Source: Hymenolepis diminuta
Lineage: Eukaryota > Platyhelminthes > Cestoda > Cyclophyllidea > Hymenolepididae
DNA length: 64,000 nucleotides
Assembly (NCBI GenBank): GCA_900708905.1
Contig: CAADRB010000014.1
Location: 2,335,822 to 2,399,821 of the forward strand
Direction of reading: 5' to 3'
Shown in pieces: positions 37,078 to 48,825 of this stretch; the stretch's first letter is position 1, and each line of letters begins with the position of its first letter. The position numbers and the translations under genes were made by a program. A model generated the notes under the pieces. The model saw only the letters and a program-made list of their open reading frames with translations. It was not told where the DNA came from and searched no databases.

Positions 37078-37591
37078 AAAGAATATGTGTGTAGAACTGT
37101 GGCTTGGGAGCTTGAATGTCATGGACTTCTAATAGATAGCCGATCTAGATTAAGGTCGATAGAAATGGAGGCGGTGAGGAAGAAGTTGTCAGAGAGATCA
37201 AAGGATGACATTCCTGTACCAATAATATTGTCCGACGGCCCTGAAGACTTATTGAAATTGAACAGTAGGAGATATTTAAAACTGTTGGTCATGAAATTTG
37301 TTTTTCTCGATTTTTATTTTTTTATTCTTATGCATTTGCATTTTTTCTCATATTTTTTTCAGTTTTAAATTCTTTCCTGTCAAACATCCACTCGTAGTGC
37401 TAAACAGACTTGACAAGCAGTCAAAAGTTTTTGACATTTCAAGATCATTGATATTTTTGCAGTTGATGCTGAGTGTATTTTTTTTAAATCGTTTAAAATT
37501 ACTTTGTATTATTCATTGTAAATTTATAAGTTTATATTCCGACAAAAATAGTACATTTCTTACACAGAAAAAAGACCATTATATAGAATGA
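37078..37591 (+). CDS. Candidate two-exon gene fragment of unknown family
   Basis: Exon 37078-37283 follows GTCAGTAG and is open in one frame for 68 codons plus two bases. It is markedly richer in G+C than its surroundings, and its product includes MEAVRKKLSERSKDDIPVPI. The donor is CT|GTTGGT. A 79-nt intron ends in a textbook acceptor (CATATTTTTTTCAG at 37362). Exon 37363-37591 completes the codon and continues with FKFFPVKHPLVVLNRLDKQS before becoming AT-driven and stopping at TGA. The last part may be intron read-through, with the true exon ending near 37450. The total is divisible by three (144 residues). The 5' end must lie upstream because no ATG opens the first exon. No domain was recognised; the first half looks helical and charged. 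Confidence 0.38.
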
Positions 37592-38827
37592 CAGAAGGGG
37601 GGATTTGGCGTTATTTTTGAGAAAGAAAACACTGAAGCTAAAATAGGACTTTTTTCAGATTTAATTAACGATTAACATTTCATTTAGTAAACAGACATAT
37701 TAGGGTTGTTTATAATTTACTTAAAATAGTAATACTATAAATCATTTGCAATGCTCTATTTGTGCAAAACTATTCCTTTTAGACTTATTAAGCAATCAGT
37801 TGGTTAATATTGGCCAATTTGAATAATTTAAAAGGAGGACTGGTCAAAATAAGAAGATACTCTCGAAGTTAGTTATTCAATATAATACAGAATCTCTCCA
37901 CTTATCCCCAAATATATATATGCATGCGTATAAATCGGTTCAACACTTATAAATCCAAACCCTTTAATCTAGTTATGTGATAGAATTCGGAGAGCAGATA
38001 TCTGGATAGGAACTAATTAGTTTTAATTTTGAAATATGAAATAACATAAAACGCTTAGCCATTCAACAATTAATAAGCAGAGTAAGCGTAATCACATCTC
38101 TTGAGGTCACTGGTCAGTCAAGATAACAGCAACAAACATGAGAAGTGGGTCGAGTATAGGAATGGCGCAGCGCTAAACCCAAATTTATTCCAGTAATAGT
38201 CAGCAGACGAAGACAGTTCGAGACACCACCTAATTTAACTAGTCTTTGATTGACATTCTCGTGGGTTGGAAGTTTGAGGAAGAAGTTAGCAATGTCATTA
38301 TTTCTCTAATTCTAGACGACTGAAAATAATAACGAATCAGAAATATACATGGAAACAATGCACTCTATCTCCCCCTTATTGAAGTAAAATCTAATTTCGT
38401 TAAATTCATCCAGTTGAAAAGACAGGTTTAAAGATTTGTTATTAGTGGTAAGATTAAGTTCAAATAGCAATGTGAAATGCCATCCGCTAAATCAGGCAAT
38501 TCAAATCATTTGAAAAAGGAAGGTCAAACGGACAGTACAATAATTCAACACCTCTTTATTTTATTTAGGAGATAATATCAACATTTTATATTTCTACTAA
38601 ATGAACATCCTCTCAATAAATAGGACAAACAATCAAACACATAATTCTAATAACATTACCGTTTTATCACAAACAGTTCTTAAAAGTAGTAATCTTTTTA
38701 CAGAAAAAGAAATCAAAGAATAACTTAGATGTTGGATTAAAAATTCCACATTCATATTTGTCTTTTGGATGTTTATCTCATTAATTATGATCATCTATCG
38801 AATATAGAAGCTAAAGAAGGCTGATAA

Positions 38828-38848
38828 TTAATAATAATAATAATAATT
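38828..38848. repeat. (AAT)n microsatellite
   Basis: About six to seven uninterrupted AAT/TAA units. Too short to be informative. Confidence 0.75.
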
Positions 38849-39280
38849 GCGGGCCTTCGTGATTTGTGGGAAGTTATATTTCACTTTCTCAGTGTGACTC
38901 CGATTTGCTGCAAAGACTAGTGACATCTAAGGTTCATGCTTCCAATCAAACATGTTCCCTTGCCTTGTGTATTCGGTAGATTTACTTAAAGTATGTTAAA
39001 ATCAGGGTGGAGTGTACTTCTAAAAGGACATTACCTTATTAATGCTTAATTTTTTAATGGACATCCGTTTAATAATAGAGATACTTTACGATATTTTAAT
39101 TGGACAAGTGGATGCATAGTTAGAAAAGAGGGAAAAAATTTTGGAAGAGTAAGAATATTTGAATATATTAGATCTCTTCTCACCCCGAAAAATATATGCT
39201 GTTTCTTTTTCAAACAATCTTGAAATGACTCGCTGGGAATCTGATGTCAACATTAAGGATGATAGTTTGACATACAGCAT

Positions 39281-39317
39281 TTCAATCACTCTTCTATTTT
39301 ATAAGAAAGTGATTGAA
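39281..39317. repeat. Inverted repeat, perfect 10-bp arms
   Basis: TTCAATCACT (39281-39290) is matched in inverse by AGTGATTGAA (39308-39317), with a 17-nt loop. Confidence 0.5.
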
Positions 39318-40655
39318 GTCTTTTTTAAGACTTAAAACAGACGGAACTTATTTATTTTAAATCCCTGTTGATCATCATGCCTGAGGACAGTGATCCTGTC
39401 GATAGTGCAAAAGTATCGCGCTTTATTCCGCAGATATTCGCCTGCAGTTGATAGCTTCGCACTTCAAAATTTTTGTTCGAATTGCCTTTCACTGGGGAAG
39501 AAAGGATAAGAATTCTGGTTTACAAGTAGCATTTTTTTGTTTTAAATGAATTTTTGCATATTTGTAATATATTTTCATACAGAGGTTTCTATTTTTAAAA
39601 TGGCTGTAAGGCTTGTTTCTAGATGCCAGATGAGCCACTTTTGTTTGTGAAAAGTTAGAGATGTTCATACTTCTCATTCATCCCAGTATTTTGAAGTCTC
39701 AATGATATAAAATTTCTTTCTCTTTCTTACATATATGTTAAGAAACAATTATCCTGAACTGTTCTTCGTTCTTTCTGTAATGGAGGTGAAAACTTCGAAC
39801 TTTAATTTAACCTCAACCAAGTGATTATGACCATGTAAAGGTACCATTTTTTCCTGTAATTTTCTTATAATACTGAGAACGCACTGCGAATCTCTCCCAC
39901 AAAGCATGCAACATTTTTTCTTATTCTTTGTTCAGTTAATGCATATTTGTGTTGATTTTCTGAAAACGAATTTATTTTATCTATTTTTTAGGAAAGATGA
40001 TTCATCATTGTTTAAAACTGTCAGCTTTTTATAGCAACGAAGCATTATAGGTGTTAAGCAGGAATATGCAAAAAGGGGTAAAACCGATGCAATTTTCCCC
40101 ATTCACTAAGGCAATCTTTCACTTGGCTTTTCATATTTAGGATAAACATTTCGAAATTATTGCAAAGTAATAAGCAATATAGTCCATAAAAATGAATCAA
40201 TGTGGATTAGCATATAACCTTTTATTTGCCAGTAATCGAAAAGAATAAATATTTATCGTCAATTTATAAACTGCGAAAGCTAGAATCTTCGGACTTTGGA
40301 ATCTAGGCGAATGTGATTACTCTTTAAAAAGTAATAACTTCCTAACACCATTATCGAAGGAAGTCACAATTATTGACGTGGATAGAGCGAATACATCCAG
40401 CTGCCAATCGTATGAGAAATTAACATTCTATCTTTCCCCAATGTTGACCATAATAAAACCAGTAGGATTGGCCATCTATGAGCATTGGCCGCTCCTCCAC
40501 CATTACTAAAAATCACAAGTCGTGTCTATTATTACTGCCATTAAATAAAGTGAAACATCACTGGTGATCATTTTATGACACTCGTGAATTTAGAACTATG
40601 GCACCGGTCAATCAACACGGAATTATTTACTGACGTTATCAAACCAGGAATTACA

Positions 40656-40706
40656 ATAATATAAAATTAGATTTTATATTTTAATTTTAACATAATTTTA
40701 TATTAT
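40656..40706. repeat. AT-only inverted repeat, 14-bp arms
   Basis: ATAATATAAAATTA (40656-40669) is matched in inverse by TAATTTTATATTAT (40693-40706). Both arms are pure A/T, so this is weak evidence of function. Confidence 0.45.
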
Positions 40707-40904
40707 CGTTTATTGCGATCATTAACATCTTTTCAACAAGACTGCATTCACCTATGATCTTGAAATGATCCCCGCAAACACTAATTAATAATAAAAATAT
40801 AAAGTTCATGGCAGGCATAAACTATTATTATTAACCACGGTAATAAAAAATAATTACAACGTTTAATTGTGGGAAGCAACTGAAAATGATTAAGGAAAAA
40901 TCGA

Positions 40905-41130
40905 ATGAAGGATAAAGGAGAGGGGATCAAAAAGATGCTGAGAACGACTTCAGGATAATCAGGAGTCCTTCTTCATTTGACTTTTGGATGTGAATGAGTA
41001 GCTCATGTTCCAAAATTCAAAATGCATGATTCGTTCCCCGTCTTGCACTAAAATTTTCAGTGTTTTTCTTCTGTATTTTAATTAAGGGTCAGTCTTGCCT
41101 TACAATCTGTTTTTTCTCCGATGGTTGAGA
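40905..41130 (+). repeat. Dispersed repeat family R2, copy 2
   Basis: Shares AAAGATGCTGAGA near its start, a TTCGTTCC...TTGCA block about 100 bases later, and a TCTCC.ATG.TTGAGA block with the copy at 41440, in the same order and spacing. Its first half also aligns with 51071-51250 (both have GAGTC..TCTTC...TTTGA.TTTTTGGAT-like strings). No coding capacity was recognised. Confidence 0.6.
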
Positions 41131-41439
41131 TAAAATTATCTTTACCATAGCAGAGATGAAATAGCTAAACGTTTTAAATTAGCAGAGCTTCGTAAGCTGA
41201 TATTAACAATAAAGCATTATTTTAGCAGTGGAAAATACTTGATAAAATATTGTTATTACATTCATATAATAATTCCTCCTTGACAGGTATAGATAACCTC
41301 CCATCTTGAAAGAATTGTGGAGCAAGTTTCGCTTAAATTTAAGATTATTGTCCATAGAAATACAAAATTTTTCAAACTTTAATTGTGCGAATCAAATGGG
41401 ACTGATTAAGCAGAAAGTGCAGGAAATGTTAAACGGGCG

Positions 41440-41695
41440 GGAATGAGAAAGATGCTGAGAGCAGCGTCGGGGTATAGAAGAGTTTTCATTCATTTGTTTC
41501 TTAGATTCTATGTTTGAAATATTTAATTATTGGTTAGTTCACATTCCATGATGCATATTTTATAATTCGTTCCTTAGATTGCAACAAATGCTTGTCTGTG
41601 ATATCCAGTGCTTATTGACCGGATTTGTAATGAAGATGATCGATTTCGTCACTTCAGTTAATTTGTTCTCCCAATGATTGAGAAGACAAAAGGAC
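41440..41695 (+). repeat. Dispersed repeat family R2, copy 3
   Basis: A second copy of the element at 40905, about 0.5 kb downstream in the same orientation. It bridges the family: its first half matches 40905 and its second half (TATTGACCGG at 41613-41622 and what follows) matches 10567 onward. Confidence 0.6.
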
Positions 41696-41821
41696 CTGAC
41701 ATAATAATAACAGCAAAGGTAGTAAGAACTTTAATATATAAAATCTACTAATACCAAAATCTACTACAAGGATACTTTAAATTTGACTTTTTTTCATTTA
41801 TTTATAATTGAAACCATTATA

Positions 41822-42190
41822 ATGAGTACAAAATTTATTGAAGTTTGTCTAAACATGTGCCTATTTAAAAATAAGCTATTGCTTTTTAAGAGTAGGATAA
41901 GCAGAATTATTTTTAACATATTATTTTGGCAAGCAACACCGTGGATATTCTCTGTGATAGGAAAAAACATCAGATATAATCATTTTATTTCCTATTCACT
42001 GTTGAAATTCGTTTGCAAGAGGGGGAGAGACGAAAAAGTTACAACTGTCTGGAGATTTTATTTCATGTTAACTGGAAGAAAATTCAGAGATTTCTATAAA
42101 TATTTATATTATTTTTTTATTTCTACTTTTATGTGTGCCGAAATTTGTCTCCCTTTTTCAATTATTTTTTTAATTTTAACTATCAAATGA
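41822..42190 (+). CDS. 122-codon ORF, hydrophobic C-terminus, unassigned
   Basis: The second longest open frame in the window. It begins at ATG 41822 (the frame is open from 41783) and ends at TGA. The middle is basic (VCKRGRDEKVTTVWRFYFML) and the last 25 residues are strongly hydrophobic. For this base composition a frame of this length is unusual but not impossible. It begins about 130 bp past repeat copy 3, and no splice sites or family were recognised. Its F/I/L/Y-rich composition fits chance as well as a membrane protein. Confidence 0.2.
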   Translation: MSTKFIEVCLNMCLFKNKLLLFKSRISRIIFNILFWQATPWIFSVIGKNIRYNHFISYSLLKFVCKRGRDEKVTTVWRFYFMLTGRKFRDFYKYLYYFFISTFMCAEICLPFSIIFLILTIK

Positions 42191-42918
42191 AATATAATTT
42201 CAATGAATTGTCCCCTATTTGTTTTAATTTTCTCAAAAATCAATATATTTCAAAGGATTATTCTTAATTGGAGTGGCTCGTAGAGAAAAGGAAAGGTTGC
42301 ATTCTGTCATTCTAAGGGAAAATTGAAAAATTTTAAATTGAAATTATGCCTATTTTATCCAAAAAATAATATTTTTCAACTAATGGATATATAATCAAGT
42401 GCAGTTCGTCTAGCCCACATCCAAAGTTATGTGGTTGGATAAGGTGCACATGTTCAGTTTCTTCGATTTTTAAAGAAAATTTCATTTCACTCTGTGATAT
42501 ATTTTAACAAATACGTTGTGTTGCTCTTAGTTTTCATAAATAATGCTAAGATTTTTAGCAGAGCTAAAATCATATTTCATTACAGGTGATATTATTTCGT
42601 TAATTTATTGACTGTGAATGTAAAATGACGTATTACTTGACAAGATCCATCCTTCTGTTTCAGCAGGTCTTATAAAGTTGTGCTCTGTTTTAAATTTCAT
42701 GCTCTCACGTTTGATAGCTTATGAAAGTTTAAATACCATTGAATAAACAACTTGCTCCTACTGGTATTCATAATTACGACTAGAAGTTGCATTCAAATTC
42801 AAAATTTTCTTAGTTAATAATATAATGTCATTATAAATAACTATTATCAATGAACGATGTAATATATCATTAATTGTATTCGCATTTCGTCATAAGCCAT
42901 AAGTCACTCTTGTTTTGA

Positions 42919-42950
42919 GCTATTGCATAATGATATAAAAATGCAATAGC
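42919..42950. repeat. Hairpin, perfect 10-bp arms
   Basis: GCTATTGCAT (42919-42928) pairs with ATGCAATAGC (42941-42950) across a 12-nt AT-rich loop. Confidence 0.55.
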
Positions 42951-45900
42951 ATCATTCATTATCCTCTATTTTTCACAATTTTAAAACGTTTTACTTCAGT
43001 ATATGAAAGTATTTATTCAACCTGTCCAGTCTGTCTCATTTGAGATTAAAATCTATTAATGCTCAGGCAAATTATTTGCCACTACCAAGGGCAATGTATA
43101 TTAATCGACCTTTTGATTGCACACCCTTCAAATTTAATATCTAGAAACCGGAGGTTTGCCATTCCACACCATTACTATTCGTTTGCAATTCAAACTGGGT
43201 TAAAGTTACATCTTCTGTAAAATATTGGAAGTCAGAGGGATGCATGAGGTTACTTTTAATATCTTAAGTTTGAATAAAAGGATCTATCAAAAAATTGATT
43301 AGGAAACAGTGAAATATAGGTATTAAAGCAATATTACTCGAAGTAACAGAAAAGTAAAATTGGTTTTGATCTTAAAACCACGGTCTGTTACTTGTAGTTC
43401 TTTAGCTTTAAGATCCTTCTCAGATATCAGAGCTTGAGATATCTTGTTTAGACGAAGATCAGCTTTGCTGAAGCTACTTGAGTGGCAATGGTAAGAGATC
43501 TCAGTTTTCATGAGCGAACTTTCGCATTTACTTTCTTGTGTTTGTCAGCCTTTTTCAAACGCCAAACTGATCAAGTTTCAAAGACTGAGGTTACGCACTT
43601 TTTCCATCTTTATATTTATAGAGCATTTGGTCGTTGATCACTTTTCCATTTGTGCTGCATTCATTTCTTTCGCCATCAACTGGAATATTTTCATTTCTGC
43701 AACACAAATATTCGGTCACTTTCATACTTCTGGTGCATTTTTTCATCAAATGTATCTTCAATTATTTTTTCAACTGGATAATATTCACAATTAACGTCTT
43801 AAAATTACCATTTGTTTCTTTGTTATAGATCATAAGTTCCTTTATGATATTAAGAGAATGTAAACATGATGAAGTCTCCTGTTTTATATACCGGTAGAGA
43901 TGAGGACTGTTTTTTTACACAAAAGTGTCTGTAGCACATGACTAATCTCCCAGTATCATATTAAACGAAATTAAATGTTGGTGAATCACTATGTGTGACA
44001 GTGATTCGCAGATAATCAAGATTTCATCAACGTATTTGTGAGACGTATTTAACATGCCACATTCGTTATTTGCGAATTTAGCTTACAATGGTCATTAAAA
44101 ACTGCCAAAATTTAAATGCACATTTCTGTGAAATTGGCATGAATATCAATCACGCTCTCTTTGTTAGAAATTCACGCATATCTTATTTTATTGATTTAGA
44201 AGCACCAACTGAAGAATAGTGGAAAATTTTGTTTAATTGGAAAGTATTTATTTATATACTATATTATTGAACTGTGCTTGAATATAATATTTTCATATAC
44301 GTAATATTACTCTTCATTATTGTCCCTACCAAAGCAAAAAACGCTTATAAGTTTAATTATGCGGAAGCTTAAGAATAAATGAAAAACGAACAAGTTCAAT
44401 AAGGTGTGAAACATGGGAAATGTCAACAATGATTCAGTGATGAAGAAAGACTGACTTATTGAATTCAGAAGCATTGATTTATGTGTATGGTCAAATTTGG
44501 AACAGTTCAAATAGTGATTCTCTCATATTTATTTTGCACTATTGACCCCTATATTGTCCACTAAATTTGTAACCTGTTAACCCATTGATATAATTGCGTA
44601 GTTGGTCATGTCTTTCTACGCCCAGCAGCGAATAGACGGGACCAATAATAACACATTTAATAGAGCACAACTCACTGCAGTTCACTCAAAGTAAAACGTA
44701 GTTTTCATTACTGCTTAGCTTTTTTTCTAATATAAAAGTCAGTTCTATGAAATGAAGCCCATACATAGCTGGCAATACCAATTTAAAAGCCGAAATAAGC
44801 ATCACAATAGTAGAAATTAGTTCGATATTTTGTAGTAATGAGTGACACTTGTTCATTCAAGTTCTCAATTTATTTAAGAAACAAAAGACTTAGTGACTTT
44901 TCCATGAGGTCTGTTTGATTGAAATGATTGTGAAATATTCGTAACTACTTAGCCATAATTACCTGAAGCATGCAATAAATCGACAAAATTAGAGAAAAGT
45001 GCACGTTTAAATCGATAACTTTGAATGCGAAATAAACAATTTTCTTTTAAGGCTTGGCATAGATTGACCTCTTATCATTCTTTAAATCTTTATTGACCTG
45101 AGATATTTTAATTAATCAAATACGGTAGAATAAGCGGCTGAAATATTTCGAGCAGAAAAATTTGCTTGCCGCGATTAATTAAAAAACTTGTAGATTTGTA
45201 TTCAAGAAAAAGTATCTGAACATTCGAAGTAGTTAGATAGTTCACTAACTGAGGAAGCAGGAGATGGTTGAATTGGAGTATATAAATTCTGAATTTTGGA
45301 AGCAATGAGTTAATCGATTTCTCATTGGAAGTTCATTTTATAATATTCAAATTTTCCAAAACTCATTTTTCAGCACTTTACCACAGGGGTTCTGAGTGAG
45401 TTCACGACCAACTTACACAAAGAAATGGTTGGCCACACTATTTGGATTCACTTGCACTTCCTTGCAGTCATGAGCAGGCAGATGAAATGAAGCATTTAAA
45501 ACGTGACAATACTTGGTAAATTTTTCTCAAGGTAAAATTTAATGAATAATTTTAACATCATCTATTCGAAGATCTTACAAGTTTATCAGGCAGGTTGATA
45601 ATGACAGCTTCATCATCATAATAACATGGGTTCTGTCGTTTTGACATTTTTGTGAGATGATGGAAATCTGGCATGACTCAGCATGGGCAAGAAATATTTA
45701 GTCTTTCTATCTGTCAGACATCAGTCATTTATAAAAGATAAGTATTATCCCGTTGAGAGTTCGACATTCAGTCTAGACATGACGGACTGTTTTTACCAAA
45801 GCAATGTGAAATTGCTAATCATTTGAAGTACCCAATCAGATAGAAAGGGAGAGGGGATGTGTAGCATCAGAGGATAAAAGTCAGATCGCATCAAAGAAAC

Positions 45901-46045
45901 CGCACTTAATCCAAATTTGGGACTCTCTTGGCTGTCTGCTTGTTTCTTAGTAGGTTATGCCGTTCCAGTATCTTTAAATTTTCCAGTGTTCGAATTTTGG
46001 TATGTATCCTAAAAGTTTTTGAAAGATTCCTCCGTGAGAGATTCC

Positions 46046-46063
46046 ATCGATGTTTACATCGAT
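46046..46063. repeat. 18-bp palindrome with 2-nt centre
   Basis: ATCGATGT, TT, ACATCGAT: perfect 8-bp arms. Could be a dimeric factor site or chance. Confidence 0.55.
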
Positions 46064-48611
46064 ACATTTCTCTTTGGATAGCCAGGACGGTTTAACAAAA
46101 TTACTACCGATCTAAAACTAGTTCACGTGTTAGCCAATGAAAATAATGAATTAATCACTCTAACAGGATAGAAGTTTTATTTTTCGCTCTTTCTTTTCTG
46201 AGATTTGAGTATGCGATATGTCCATAGTGATTCTAGAATCTTGCTTCGAAATCTTTCTATCTATGCTCCCCACCATTAATTTCACGCAGTATTTCATTTA
46301 GAAATAGGTTATGAGATATGGAGCGTATTACACTATTAAAATGTATAGTCGTCCCTGTTGTAAGGTAAACTACAATTATTCTGATTCCAAGGAGATAGAA
46401 AATAGAAAACATACACTAACCTAGACATGACTAGTTCAGATTGGCTCTTTACCGACGTAACTTAAAATCTATTTGTGTCACTATAATAGACCTTTAATGG
46501 GCCAGAGAAGAACTAACCACTGATGGAAATTGGATCTCAATGTCTGTTATGATAGAATATGATTGGCTTGGACAACGGACTAATCGATAGGTGACCTCGA
46601 TTTACATCGTCATGCCATGATCTGCCATGGTAATGATATGAAACTGACATAAAGATGATTCAGTATTGTTACCATACTTTAGGTGCATGTTAATGCTTTC
46701 TTACCAAAACCAATCTCAGTTCTTCTTAAATGCTCCGTTTATCATTTCTGCCCTTCCATCAAGTTTAATTTTAATTAATTCCTGACCAGTTTAAGAAATT
46801 TGATTAATTTTCACTTTATTTCAAAAGGCTGGTATTTATTTTGCCTGAAGTGTATATTCATTTGAGTATTCCTAACCCAATTCCAACCAATATTGGAATT
46901 AAAACCTCAAAAGGGGTCAGCCATTATCTATAAACAATTCGAACTACAATACTAAAAGAAACATTAATATCAGTGAGATTTAAAAACTTTACAATAAGCT
47001 AGTTTTAATAACTCCAAAGTCTCTATTTTACCCTGATTTTATATTACACAATAATTCGAAACCACCTAGATTTCTGAGAGATTTTTATCTTAATTCTTCG
47101 GTAGTCCACTGGAGGATATTTAGTTCTCTTTCAGCTGTACTCATACTCTAATGAGACTTAGGAATGATTTAAGTACTTGCTTTAAAACTTTGATTTATGT
47201 ATGAACTCCATTCAAAAATTTAGTGATTTCGTGAAGTAGACATTTTCAGACAATGAAACTGATGCTTAAATTTTTAGTAATCTATTATCAAGAATAACAG
47301 TGAATATCTAGCTGGATTTATTTCATTATTTTGCTTATTTTGTTTTAAATGATGGCAAAGAAATTAAATCTGCAGCTAAAAATATTCCCGTCTTAGGATG
47401 AGCCTATTTATAGCATACGCCGCTTCCGAAAATCAAATTTGACTTAAATTAATCCGCTGCAGGCGAAAAATCCACTCTAAATACTTACTAAATTTGAGAA
47501 AATTAATTATCGTTATTACTAATATAGTTTTTAAGTTAGAAATTATGATGTTAAAAATATTATCATGGAATGATCCCCAAAACAAAGTGCAGTTTTCTAA
47601 TATTTTAGCTCTGTTATTTGATATATACACCGAACTAAGTTCAAATAGAGCGTAAAATGTGGCATAATATTGACTTATTTTGGAAGTTTTCCATATGACC
47701 ACCTCACCTGTTTAATGTTCTCAAGTCGAAGAATGGGGAAGCCAAGTTATTCTTAAAGCACAAGCCAAATGTTGCAAACTCTATGCGTTAAAGGCCAAAT
47801 TACGCTGAGATTGGATTGTATGAAAGTCTTTTCTACTGCTTAATTTTTAAATGTTCCTGGCTTTCAAACAGTTAATCGACAGTTAAAATGTTGCCTAAAT
47901 GGTTTCTGTTTAAAATTCGTCATAAATTACAGTAAAATGTGGCATTCTAACCAAAATATTTCTAAGAAGTACCTTTATCTGCTACAGTGATCAAATAAGA
48001 AGCCGCATAGGTTGTAATTTTAAAAATTGTGAACTACATTAACTGATATTCGAAATTAATATTCAAATACTTGCATTTGTCGTGCTATTTTTGGTTTAAG
48101 TGAATTTATTTATGTGTATTAGGACTGGTTATTAATAAAAATATTACTAAAGTTTAGAAGAACACCAGATAAATTATTCCACATGCATATTCTGTTGTAA
48201 GTAAATGAAACTTTAGGTAGCTTTTGTTTAAATCTTTGTTAGGGGTAACTGATAGCCGAGAAACAATCAATTTCTATAAACATGAAAATTTATAATTTAA
48301 TAGATACAAAGATTTTGCCCTTAATGTCTTGTAGAGCTTGAAAAATGCTTATTAAGGATTCAGTGATGGCTAAACATGTTTCAACAGTAAAATAATAAAA
48401 CCGTACCTCATCTCCTTCATCAGACCTGAGCAGGTGTAAGACAATCTCAGGCTATTCTAATGGGAAAATTGCATTCCATTACACCTTTTTACTGACCATT
48501 ACTGAACACTGCAGTTGATCATCATCATCACTAAATGTGCAAATGGGTAACGATCTCGTAACCTCTAATCTGGGATATGTCCTATCCGTATATGGTTTTT
48601 ACACAGTACTA

Positions 48612-48825
48612 TACATGCACGACCGACAAGATAGTTACGAGATTAATGCTCTTCAACGCCCACCTAAAGATGTAAATGACCAACTGCACAGATTAATTCT
48701 GGTACATGATTTAGGGTGAACAATGCGAATTTCTCATAAATGCGTCTCCACAATTTCCTGATCTACTCAATTCAAGTACTATAAGCACTTTCTGTGATGA
48801 AGTTGGTGCTATTTTATCTAACGTT
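48612..48825 (+). mobile_element. SINE-like repeat, copy 3
   Basis: Aligns over about 200 bases with the copy at 59041. The shared order is CACG..CGACAAGA, GAGATTAATG, a GATGT..AT block, CCAACTGCACAG, TTTCTCATAAATG, TCTCCA, then AAGCACTTTC..TGAT. The polymerase III boxes are largely worn away. The 60-codon ORF here (48537-48719) falls in the repeat and is not called a gene. Confidence 0.55.

Larger units (their letters stand above)
37592..40904. other. No gene seen
   Basis: AT-rich, with chance ORFs at 39086-39289 and 39489-39677 on the minus strand. It holds an AAT microsatellite and two inverted repeats, listed separately. Confidence 0.5.
42191..48611. other. No supported gene
   Basis: AT-rich, with chance ORFs on both strands (43510-43794 +, 47433-47702 - and others) that overlap each other or lack splice context. 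It holds the hairpins listed at 42919 and 46046. Confidence 0.45.

Noticed and set aside
48537..48719. 60-codon plus-strand ORF
   Set aside because: Overlaps a SINE-like repeat copy; its sequence is explained by alignment to the copy at 59041.
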